DNA from: Saturnia japonica
Taxonomy: Eukaryota > Arthropoda > Insecta > Lepidoptera > Saturniidae
NCBI GenBank assembly: GCA_033032175.1
Contig: CM065313.1
Location: 12,377,327 to 12,441,326 of the forward strand
Length of the DNA stretch: 64,000 nt
Reading direction: 5' to 3'
Each line of letters opens with the position of its first letter. Position 1 is the stretch's first letter. Below are positions 1 through 38,100 of the stretch, in pieces. The notes beneath the pieces are model-generated. The model did not search any database and was not told where the DNA came from. It saw only the letters and a list, made by a program, of their open reading frames with translations. The position numbers and the translations under genes are program-made.

Positions 1-704
1 TTGAACTCTTATTATACAATAAAGAAATAATAGACACAACAACAAATAAGTTAATAAGTTATAAGCCTTCAAACAGAAACCTTACTCCTTGCTGGGTACA
101 TAAAAGAGAACTAAATATTAACACGAAGCAACACACTAAATTAAGCATAGCATAAGAAAATACTTTAAAATATGGAAAATAAAATAAAAATGTAGGTACA
201 TGGTTCTATTCCGTGATACACAATGATATACGAATACAATATAATAATGTATGCCAATAGCAAAACTTGGCACTGAACTGTCAGCTCAATTCACTCAGCA
301 CATTTAAACCCAAATGTACAATATATTACATTCATGTAGTAAATAAAAGCTTTCGTGCAAAAAACTTCGGTGTCGGTTTTTACAATTCACATTTTGCTTT
401 ACTGTATTCCTTGAATTTCTAGTAAAAAAAGTATATATCAAATGCATCAAAAATGTCCTTAAACAACTAATGTAGTAACCTCCTATTCATGACATACCGC
501 TAGCTGAATGGAATTCCCATATACGGTTAACGTTAGAAGTTTCCAAATACATCAGACCGCTGCGTACACAAAGCCTAAGTTAACGTAAAAACATTTTGCG
601 TGAAGTCAATTCGTGTAGAAAAACACCATATTTAAATATAAACAGCTTAAATAATAACATATATTCAAGTAACAAAAAATCCAATGTACAAAAGTAACGA
701 AATC

Positions 705-1570
705 TTTATTTTTTAATACAATAATAATAAAGTTTTAAAAATTTCCACGTTAACAGAACAAACGGTAATCACATATATTGTATTGTAATAGCGATAGAGA
801 GATAGTCGTTGATGTCAAGTATATGTATGTAGATACGTCGGCAAGGTATATAGCGCTAGAACGCGACCGACGAGCGGGACGACTGTCTCTCAACACGCCT
901 CACTCAAGCGCTGGGCCGACCGTGACCTCTCGAGACCAATATTATAACCATAACTTAAATAAATACGTACGTACATAATAGTTACACGGAAGCATCGCGA
1001 TCGATACATCACTTTCAGTATATCATGTCCCGTCTCGACCCACAAGGATGACGTAGTAAAACGCGTTTAGTTCATTGGACTAGTTTGTTCAAATCCATCC
1101 ATCTGGACATAATTAAATGTATACTATAAATGTAGAAAGATATTATGGCAACAAACTTTACAAAAATCCTAAAACAATGACTAAAAGCAGCGTGGCTGTT
1201 CTGTGGCCCGCCATTACTTTTAAAATGCACAATTTAATATTCACTGATACAGACACATACGTAAATTGTGAATAACTTCATCATAAAAAAACATGTCAAA
1301 AAACCAGTCGCCGTGAAGCGATCCATCCGTCCGGATCGAGAATGAATATTGTCCGCGGACGCAGTGACGGCGTCCGTGTTCATGCTAGAGTTCTTGGGTT
1401 AAATGACTTAATCCTACTTACGTTCTCATTAAACATTTTAAAATGAAATAAGTTTGTCCATCCGATCTCAGTTCGTGAGTTTACATACACATTCTGTCGT
1501 GAAGTGATGATGTTTGAATTATGTGTTCTACACAATCACAGATTTGTGTCAGGGACCATGTTGATATCTC
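705..1570 (-). other. Galphaq: Probable Galphaq 3' UTR with AATAAA at 705-710
   Basis: Directly after the stop codon there is no coding sequence. An AATAAA hexamer on the minus strand (705-710) is a candidate polyadenylation signal. Two GC-richer patches (about 840-930 and 1300-1390) stand out from the AT-rich surroundings and could be conserved UTR sequence. The real end is unknown, and bases 1-704 may also be UTR. Confidence 0.45.
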
Positions 1571-28006
<26,436 letters not shown>

Positions 28007-28300
28007 GATTCCCCAAAGCGGAGGACCGCAAATTGTCCTCGCGTGCGGAGCCCTGTCCTTTCGGCAGGCCTTTCAACCGAGGCACACCACTCCTAGAAGT
28101 TATATTTACATTACACTCACTGTATCGAGCTCCTGCACAAAATCGCCAGTAAGCATCACATACCGACGCGACACGCGAACAACCATCCGAACTAAAAACT
28201 ATCAAATACTAAACTCCACAATCCGGTCACTGGGTGTGGTGACTTATGATCGCTCAAATACATAAACGCTTCTGTCAACTGCCGACATAAACACTTCGAT
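28007..28300 (-). promoter_or_regulatory. Galphaq: Galphaq 5' UTR and likely core promoter region
   Basis: Immediately upstream of the ATG, base composition rises to near 50% GC for about 250 bp and then falls back to AT-rich. An open frame upstream of the ATG has no resemblance to any family and is probably untranslated. No TATA box was recognised; the start site cannot be placed from sequence alone. Confidence 0.4.
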
Positions 28301-28309
28301 ATCCGTTTA

Positions 28310-29390
28310 TATACGAGTGTGGAACCTTGTGGACCGATCTTATAATCTTGTTAATGTAACTAGATTCGAGAAACCTATGGCTATACCTCACACGTGTGTT
28401 CTAATAAGATTAAAACTGTGAGCAAATAGCGGATTGATAGGTAATCTACTGATAACTAGAACGGCCTATGTCTAGGTTACGATCATATTCCTACAGTCCG
28501 ATGCAGAAACATAGATGCTTTGTAGACACACTTTTGTTCACTTTACGTACCCGAATGTATATCCATAGGGCACGATCAATGTTCCACTTCAAATTATTGC
28601 ACTAACCACGATTAATCACTCAAGTCATACAACGTCTGCCTCTCAATATGGCGGTGGGAGATTTTGGACGATGGGCGTTCTGCGCGTGCGTTATTTGAGT
28701 ATTAGCGAATAAAAAAAGATGAACGGAAATTAGGTTGAGCATTAAAATACTTGATTCAATTGTGATTTTTAATCAAAAGCATAAATTTTTTATGAGTCCA
28801 AAAAGAAAATTGAGTCTACTTTTCATACTCATCAAATTTTTAAATGACAGATCGGTCAATTGTCATTCATTCAGTCATTTGATTATCAATCATAGTCTTA
28901 CGTAATATTAAAAGTAAAATAAGTTTTCGTTTCATAGTAAAAAATCGTAGATTTATATTTCAGTCTTATAAATAAAATAAATTATTTATAGTTTTGATTT
29001 AGAGAGATTATTAGCCTGTAAAGTGTAAACCACAGATTAAATATAAATAATATCCATAGTTAATAGATCATAAACAATAGTATTGTATGGATGAGCCACT
29101 GCCACTCTCGTTTGATTCATAAATATTTTGTTCAGCCTTTCTCTATAGATGGCGTTATTATTTAAACCTCTATTTAAAAGTCTCATTATATACTAGATAC
29201 TGTTGTTTCGTAAGTGAATCGCCATCTAGTTTTCTCTTACATATATAATATGTTTTAACACTCAACACTGCAACTTTTTTATCATTCTATGAGAGTGCCA
29301 CCGGCATGATAATCTAGTCTGAAGTCGTGTCTGTGCATTTAATATTTTTCAAAAATTTCCCTATAAGTACACTCTATGAACGATCCCGAT
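28310..29390. other. Region upstream of Galphaq, nothing coding seen
   Basis: No gene or known transposon was recognised. Two inverted CCATCTA-type words lie at about 29147-29154 and 29220-29228. Regulatory sequence for Galphaq may lie here, but none can be named. Confidence 0.4.
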
Positions 29391-29394
29391 CACG

Positions 29395-29895
29395 AATGCC
29401 ATTAAAAAAATTTTTGTCTCTCTGTTTGTATGTCCGGATTTAACTTGATCGATTCTTATGAAATTCTGTAAACGGGATGTTTATGCCATTGGTCAATTGA
29501 TGTTCCGTCTACTTAATTCGGCTCAGAATCAGTTGAGAATCAGTGAATATTGATTTTTTTTTTACTTCTTTTTTACGGTTCCTAGAAGTAATATAGACTA
29601 TTGTTATAGCCCATCAAATCGGTCAAGAATTAACGAAAATTATCATTTTTAGATATTTTTTACGATGTTTAAAAGCAATATTAAAATTTCGTTCCCTATC
29701 AATTCACCCTTGAAATTCGCATCCCGAGTACAAAATTTAATAAGAATCGGTGGAGACTTTTTTGAGTTAAATCCGGATATACAAAGCGACAGACAGAAAA
29801 AAAAATTTAATGGCATACTCATGATCACTTTTGTTCATATAATACCTTTCGGGAATTTTTTTTAACTGTACAGACAGAACTACAGATTATTAGAG
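29395..29895 (+). repeat. MITE-like element ending GTACAGACAGAACTACAGA
   Basis: Contains GTCCGGATTTAACTTGATCG on the left and TTGAGTTAAATCCGGATATA with TGTACAGACAGAACTACAGA on the right, partly inverted halves of each other. The right end is shared with 53440-53460. No coding content. Shorter relatives lie at 4330-4490 and 30540-30580. Confidence 0.55.
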
Positions 29896-30079
29896 GTAAT
29901 ATAAAAAAATAACTGACTGACATAACAACCCACAGTTCAAATTATTGGGGTTAGGACCGTGTCAATCCCTAAGATAGTGAAAGAGGATATGAAAGTTTGT
30001 ATGAAAATCAGTCTTTTTGGAAAATAGATTCATGAAAAATTGGTATTTAGCAATTTACTTGGAAAGTAGAAATAGGGTT

Positions 30080-30490
30080 TCAGATTTGGGCTAGACGAGA
30101 TCCAGTCTTCAGCTCTTATTATGTCAGGAACGTTGATGTCCAGCCAGGTTGGAATAGTTCGTGTCTTGTGACCAGGTACCGAGTCTTGTTGGAAAGTTCA
30201 CGATACATTTAAAAAAGTGTATTCCGATACACTTTAGTTTAAGTCTTCACTCCTTTTTCACGAAAATGAAGCTGTGTTACTCTCCTTGATAAGACATCCT
30301 CCACCAAACCATAATGATGACCACGTTGCACCTTTAAGAACACTTGCGAAGCTTCTTTGGAGCTGTTAGAGTACGCTTTGTTCTTTTGCTTGTTGTAGTG
30401 CTCTTCAATCATAAAAATTTTTCAACAGTAAAGAGAATATTTCTGTGCCTTTCATTCGCTTATGGGGTCAGCAAGCGGTTTGATCGATTC
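30080..30490 (-). mobile_element. Tc1/mariner-like transposase fragment (DD41D-like)
   Basis: The minus strand, across frame breaks, encodes EEHYNKQKNKAYSNSSKEAS, VQRGHHYGLVEDV (from HHPSSVMVWWG-like), VTQLHFREKGVKT and ends near NVPDIIRAEDW. These match the transposase type with 'VTQLHFCEKGVKT' that I associate with DD41D elements. No terminal repeats were found. Confidence 0.65.
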
Positions 30491-30499
30491 ACTCTTTCT

Positions 30500-33400
30500 T
30501 TTTAACTGTATAGGTATTAATTTAGGGCATGTTCTATCTATATTAATAAATCTATACTTCTACCTGTACAGTTAATGTCCAATTTGGTGTGAGATAGCAG
30601 GGCATCGATCAAAGTTTCTAACATAATAAAAACACCCCAAATTAGAATACCTACTGAAAAATTCAAAGATAGAAATATTTAGTCGTAACAATATTGATAT
30701 ATTGCCAGACCAGTTAAATAAAATTATAATTTAATATCAATAGCTCGAGCTACGACTAATAATTAATCTATGATCAATACTAATATTTTAAAGCCTAAGT
30801 AATAGATTAATTATTGGTGGTAGTTCGCACTACTAAGACACAGTCCAGAAGGAGCGATTTCGCCACGAATCATTTCGCGCTTAATTGTGCGTACGTTGCA
30901 TTTAGAAGGAGCGTTTAACGTATGAGCACTTGAGGATGGATTTAGGCCATTGCAGGCAATATTTAACATAAAGTAAGACGTGTCTGTCGAGTTATGGCTA
31001 GCTTACTGTAACTGAAAAAGACGAAAACGAAAAGAGAGCAGAAAGTACTCAGGATATCCAATTCTTCTAATTCTTGATAAATAATTTGGATTACACCGTA
31101 TAAATTCTTTAATTGTGTTAACCCACATGTGATGACCCCGTAACAAAATTTACACAATCATTATTGGTCTTGCATAAAGTTGATTTACAATTGGTATATC
31201 AAAGTCAAATAAATCAACAACCTAGTTCGCGTGGAAACCGTTGAAAATATTAAACAAGTTCTTCCCAAGCTCTTCATTTTAAAATTATATTCCCGTATGC
31301 AGAAGAGTTCATAACCCATATTGCTGATCATTTTTATATTACATCTATAAATATTTTTGTATCGAAATTTTGTCGCTCCATTTTTCTAAATACATACGTG
31401 CACTCACTAGAAGTTCGCCCGTGAAACGCACGCAACTCCTTGGTTGTCCTTGTCGTAAATAATTATCGTTACGTTCTAGTGGGTTCACATCAATCTGTCC
31501 CATTTCTGGGCATCATGTACCTATAACGAAGCATTCGGTGCTATTGGGCGAAAATATTTCCAAATTTTTAAAATAACAATAATTCGTAGAAATAAATTAT
31601 TGTTGTTCTTTATTGGTCGCTTTTATTGCAAAGATTCCTATAAAGTTTCTATATATAATGGCTCCGTAACATTGTACGAGGAAGCCTTACAAAGGACGTA
31701 GTAGTAACGTTACAATGTCGTGCGCTTGTCCTAGACATGGTTTTAACCTTGGTACACAACAGAAGATCTTTTCTAAGGTTCAAGTGAAACACGTTCATTC
31801 GTAAGGTTAGTAAAATCGTATAGCAAATACTTAAGTGGTAGACCATAACACACAAGGCATACAGGGGTCACAGCGTTTTGATATACACATGACAGAAAAT
31901 GGATATGATTATTTATTATTATGATGCCATTTTTAATGTAGCATCATACTGATGTAAAAATATGATTTTACTGTAATGTCTTTCTTAGCATTAATTTTAT
32001 CTTACGTCCAACTGATTTAATAGGTATGCTGATACGTAATATCAGAGTTCATATTTTTCCGTACAACTGACATAACAATAATATCCTACAATAACACAAA
32101 TGTTAAGTCACATTTTACGTACCGTAGACATAATAATAAAATCAGAAATTTATTAATTAAGTCAATTTATTACGTGAAGTCAACAGTGAATCTTGTTGTT
32201 ATATATCTGGAAAGCCAGTTTTTTACGTACAGTTGATATATTAATATAGTTAACTATTTTCATATTTAGGTACCTTTTACTTATATTGATTCAAGATGGT
32301 ACTTCCACGATTTTGTTCCAGGTATCGTTTTGTTTTATACATTAAATATAAGAAAGAGTTTGTGTTTATGAACCATTTATTATCTCCTATATTGTAACAC
32401 GGCTGACACGAATATTAATTTGTTTAACTTCCGAATTACCTCCAGTGTTGACTGGCAAGTGCAAATCTTATTCATAGTTACTTCAGTACCTACCTTAGCA
32501 TCTTACTTCACCAATAACTTGAACTTGATATCAAATATAATAATATTGACGTTATCGACCCTTTACCGCCAATATTTTTATCAAAATGATGTCAGGGTTG
32601 TCATTTCCCACAACATTAATATATTAAACGGATATCAAATGTACGTCACAGGTATATCATACTTGTTACATCAGCATATTACCTAAACAAGCGCGAAATA
32701 ATGAGTCATTTCGAACTTATTACTGAGACATTTTTCAAATAACGCATGATATTGCTCGATGTCATTCAGATGTCATATTGACATAAATGCATTCACTGGG
32801 TAGTACCTATTAGATAGTTTATATCTGGTATTCTGTATCTTAGCAGAGTCAAAAGATCTGATGATAATAAAATCAATAATAAAAAAGCTGCACAGATATC
32901 AGGTACATTATTACTTTATGGTGTTATTCCTGGCAACGCCAATATCTCCATTCATTCTTGTCGTGCATTCTTTAATAAAATTAATAATTCAAACATCATT
33001 TTAATGTTTATGTTCCTCGACAATGACGAATAAAACTACAAAAGGCTTCGATCAAACAAAAGGTCTAAAAATTAATGTTTTCGTTAAATTGTATAAAAAA
33101 TTAGTTGCTTTGCATTCCTGTCTCTTTGTATTATTTCTCAAAGGTGTCTAGTGTTTGAATGCTTGTTGATGAAAATATATTATAATCAACTAATATATAG
33201 TACCTACGACGCGACGCGCCATCTATTATCAGTTTCTTTAACTCACAGAGAGCTGTTAGTTAAATTGTTTACATTCTTTATGTGCGAAATATTCATTTAT
33301 TTATTTTTATAAAAATCGGGTATAGAAAATGATTAAAGATAAACTATTAGCCATAATTTTGTGGGAAATCACTACTTACATTGCAAAAAAAGTATTATTG

Positions 33401-34800
33401 GAAACATCTTAACTCAATATTGCATTTATATTTTTAGATCTTAAAGATTCCACGTACCATAAATAAGAATACTAGTAGGTATAATTACCTTTATGAATTT
33501 ATATGAATAAAGAGATTTTCATATTTTATTATCCATCTTGATTTTAGATAAATGCATGGCCATTTTTAGAAAATGGATTTATAAATTAAATTTACAAATA
33601 AAACAAATGAATAGATTTTTCAATAAAGTTCTATTTATTTATTTACAATTACTAAAATACTTCATACAAGATTATAAAATATGACACTGAAGTTGGCATA
33701 TGTTTGAAAACAACTTGTGACTGTCATTTTAGTTCGAGTTTACCTTCTGATTAGCACCCTAGAGTCATAGCATGAAGTTACATGGACTTAGAACCTTCCC
33801 TAATCAGATTATCGCTTTCAAACATAAAACCTCATGCATAATATTATATCTGTTTATTATTGTAGTAGAGGAATTAAACACATTAAATAAATAAACGCAA
33901 TGGAAATATGTAATAAAATAGAAAACTTTTTTAAATTACGTTAAAAAAATGTACATGAAACATAACAAATAGAAATTTTCAAAATACTCTCCATCCAACA
34001 TAAATACGGAATGAGTATTCGAAATATTAATAAGTATGTAGTTAGGTAAAATTTGATTTGTAAATATGTTTTGGTAAATAATTATTTATAAAGGGCCAAA
34101 GTATTTTTATGTAGGTGCCTATATTTTTTAAAAATTAACTGTTACAATTTTCATATAAATAACCTATCTATTTATTATTACCTATAATAAGTACTAATAA
34201 CCTGCTTATTACCTGTTCATTAATAACCTGCTTATTTTGTTGTTTTTTTTAAAGGTTTTTATCTCTATTAGAAACTGTATAACCGAAATTGAATTTTTGA
34301 AAAAAATAATAGAAATAATCTTATTACAATTTGGCGTCTCGATCTCTATAATACCATATTGTCATCTTTGGTCCTGGTTACCTAAAATATTACCAAATTT
34401 CCGCTCAAGATAAATCTGCGATCTTAGAATAGACGTAGAGCCACGATGCATTGTTAGTACCTAATACTGTTTCTCTTAATGACATTAGATCGCTGAATTA
34501 CTTACTAGGTTATTAGACCCACCGTTAATTTGTTAGTGAACCAGTGGTTTATTTTTTATCACGTCAAAAGCAATATACCAACCATTCAGGTAAGACTGCA
34601 GCAGTGTAAAGTATTATATAGTAAGTTTTGTGTATTTTTATTTGTAACTTCTCTAATAATGTGATCTCAGATTGTTTATTCAAGGTCAAACGAATTCTAG
34701 CTTTTGCACCACTCTTGACTACGAAGATTAAAAAAATACAGTAATTCATTACAGTTAATGATAAAGTAGTTACAAATTTATTTTATTTTGTATATATATA
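30500..34800. other. Intergenic DNA between the two genes, no gene recognised
   Basis: Open frames at 31649-31855 (minus) and 32420-32686 (plus) show no family resemblance and no supporting splice structure. A CGCCATCTATTAT word lies at 33218-33230. Short repeat phrases (33765-33785) match 21697-21715. The rest is AT-rich and unassigned. Confidence 0.5.
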
Positions 34801-34822
34801 CAGGTAATAAAGTCTTACTTGT

Positions 34823-34828
34823 TTTATT
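34823..34828 (-). terminator. Candidate polyadenylation signal of FAAH2-like gene
   Basis: AATAAA on the minus strand, 16 bases after the stop codon. Further copies lie at 34782-34787 and 34777-34782; the more distal ones may be the functional signal given the very short spacing. Confidence 0.5.
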
Positions 34829-34844
34829 TGATTTCATGGTAATG

Positions 34845-35144
34845 CTATGCAGTCTTTATGTTATCTAAATCTTTATTGGGAACTACCCATCCTCCGAAAG
34901 CTTTTTCAAATTCTTTAGCAACAGCTATTGTTAAATGGTCGTTACATTTGTTAGCTGCAATTTGTATTCCAACAGGTAAACCTTTACTAGATAATCCAAT
35001 CGGACATGCTGTTACGGGTAAGCCTAAAGCGGAGAATATTGTTAAATATCCGCAATTTAAAAGTTTGTAATATATCCTATAATGTAGATGTGCTGGATAT
35101 GGAAATGTTGGGAAGAACAATACTGCATCATCTGAAAGAGCTTC
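34845..35144 (-). CDS. FAAH2: FAAH2-like exon 8 (C-terminus)
   Basis: 99 codons plus stop TAG at 34845-34847. It contains DAVLFFPTFPYPAHLHYR, SALGLPVTACPIGLSSKGLP and VGIQIAANKCNDHLTIAVAK, all typical amidase C-terminal segments. Acceptor ATTACAG. Confidence 0.94.
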   Translation of the reverse strand, partial: EALSDDAVLFFPTFPYPAHLHYRIYYKLLNCGYLTIFSALGLPVTACPIGLSSKGLPVGIQIAANKCNDHLTIAVAKEFEKAFGGWVVPNKDLDNIKTA

Positions 35145-38100
35145 CTGTAATGAAATAATTCTTATCTTAAAACTTACATAAAATATAACGAGCTGTGTAT
35201 CTGTACTATTTCTAGATTTCTGAAGACTTCCTATGTTGTTCTACTACTTGAATTTGCTATGTTCACTGACTCATTAATGTATGGGAGACTACGTGAAAAT
35301 TCGAGGGTTGCGCACATCGAAGGGCATAAACAAACCGACATTAGTTCAACCCTTAAGAGGTGAAAGTAGGCGGGGAATAAAAGAAAATATGATATCTCTT
35401 ATGTTTAATGAAAGATTTCATGAAATTGGATACTTATAGGTATTAATATAATTATACAAAGAAGTAACCTCCACCCTACAGAATGTCACAGGCAAAAAGT
35501 CAATGACAGATAGGGTTCAAAAATTTTTTTTTGCAGATTTCTCTTTACTTAGGACAGCCCGACTGGTGAAATATTGTCACCCTACAGGAGAACGCAGTCA
35601 CATAACCTAGTGTTGTGTTCCTGCGGTGAGTATGGTATCCAGAGCTCCTTGGGGAAGGGGGTTCAATGAGAGATAGGGCTCAGAGAAATTTATTTGGAGA
35701 TTTCTCTTTACTTGAGGCAGCCCGACTGGTAGAATACCTGCCCCCTACAGAAGATCGCAGCCAATAACCCATTGTTGTAATCCTGCGGTGAGTAGGGTTT
35801 TTTGAGGTCTTTGGGGAAAGGGGATCAAGCTTGGCTTATGGTACGATTGGTATGGTATGGTATGGTGACAAGCGTCCTTAGGCTACGGTAGCCGCTTACC
35901 TTCAGGCGGGCCGTAGGCTTGTTTGTCACCTTTGTTGTATAAAAAAAGTAACAGACTAAATTAGTATTTTAACTATAGAACGTATTTGTTGAATACTTTA
36001 GCAGCTTTCTAATAGATGGAACATTTCTTGTTGTAGTTTAAGATGTCAGTTTTAATTTTTCGCCGGCATCAACTATTTGATTATCAAATACAACTAGTGG
36101 CCTAGCGGTCACTGTAACTGAGTAAAAATATGCGGTCGCATGATGAAGAATACGCAAAATTAAAAAGATAATGTGGTGATTATGTTTAAAATTATATATT
36201 TATGAAAACTTACCTCAAATTCAGCTTTGATTTCTTCAAATTTAGAAAGTAATTTTTTGTAATAACTTTTTGGCAGAGCATCAAAAAATTTCTTCAAAGG
36301 GCCGTAGCAAATACAAAGGAAGCTGTGATTTGACAGCCCCAATAATTTCTTTAAAATCTCGGGCCAAACTGATATCCACTGATCCCGTTTATTTGGGTCT
36401 GTATAAATGTTTTGGACGTGTTGTATATTAATGAGAATTCTGATGCTTATTTCCCACATGTGCTCTATATTCTTTATTTTAAGCTAAAAAATAAATTAAT
36501 ATTACCAATATACAGAAAACATGATGATTGCACTTGTGACTCGGACAGGTTTTATTTTTTTAATCTGTTTTCCATCACTTAAGTAATGATAATTATTATA
36601 ATTATATTTTAAAGATATTCTCTGGACACCGCGTCGATATTTTCAGTGAAGGAAAACATCGCGGACATTTTCTAATTCTCACTGGGCAGGCTACCACTTT
36701 TAACTTGAAATAAAGTTTAAGTAATCTGAGTAAAATATTTGTTAATTCATTGAAATAGGATATGCCGTAGTGCTCTTATAAATAAATTCTGAAAAGTAAG
36801 TTCTGTCTACTCAAAATTTTAGCAAATAGATGATTCGCTCATATTACTTACTTCATTCGAATAAGCAAGAGAGTTTGTGTATACTTAGTATTGATTTCAA
36901 GATATAAATTATACTATGTATGAATTTAAGATGAAATTAGTCAAATAAGTCACACAATTAGGGTTTCTTTTCTAACGTTATAATTTCAGAGAAATTTGTA
37001 ATTGTCTTTTTACCTACCGGTTTTACTTCTATGTTGTATGTTTGTTTGATATGCTCTCTAGCTTTTTCCATAGCTCTTTTGACTTCAGTACCGATTGAAT
37101 CAGATACATTACTTCCATCACCTTCCATATAGTAATATTTCAATTTTGATAAGTCAACCTGGATAGGAAAAATATCGGTAGGTAATTAATTTATTTTAAA
37201 ATAATGAATATTTAAAAAAAAAATGTTTACACTTACTGGTTTTTCTAATTGTGTATCTAGACAGTTAGGCTGTTTCAAAACCTTCAAAAGCAATGTTAAA
37301 TCCTCTGAATATCTTGCGATGGGCCCTAATGCGAAGTATTCTTCGAAATCAGGATCTAGACAGTCTGGAACGTGACCTAAAAATTATATTTATTAAAATT
37401 ATAACAATTCCATAATTCTTTATTATTTTGAATGTACTTAAAAAGCAAGAAAATTATTACATTGTTTAATTTTATTTATAGTTTTCATATTACTGAAAAC
37501 ATAGTTTTTTATGATTACATTTCCCACTCTGATCTGGTCGAAGATAGTGATTCCCTAAACCTAGATAAGGAGCTGCTGTCAAGTACAGTTGCTAGAACTC
37601 ACCAATAGGCGCTTTGCAAAAAAATTCAACTTGAATGTTGTATAGCTACCACCAGCGCTAGCATCCGCTGGTCTTGCGCCAGTTTTGATGAATGATATAT
37701 TATAATACTTTAAATAGGTATTTATAAAATTTCACTCCAAATTACCTTCAACTGACAGCAGTCTAGGCGTGGGTTTGTGACCAAAAATACCAGTAAACAT
37801 GGGAGGGAGGCGAAGAGACCCAGCGATATCAGATCCAATGCCTATGATCGAAGCAGCCGATGAGATTAATGCACACTGAAAAATATGTTTAAAAACAGGT
37901 ATATAAAACATGAACTAATACAGGCTAATACAACGTCATTTAGCAACAATTTGGTGTTCAACAAAATCTTTTAGCTTTTATTATGTTAAGCAAGATCGAT
38001 TATGCAATAAAAGTTTAGTCGGTTAACCAGTACTGACTGGTTGGTAGAACACAACAGTTTTATCTGACTGGATCGCAACCACCATACATCAGGTATAAGG

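Noticed and set aside
778..978. 66-residue plus-strand frame
   Set aside because: Antisense to the Galphaq 3' UTR with no recognisable motif.
32420..32686. 88-residue plus-strand frame in the intergenic region
   Set aside because: Hydrophobic AT-rich composition, no start context, splice sites or family resemblance.
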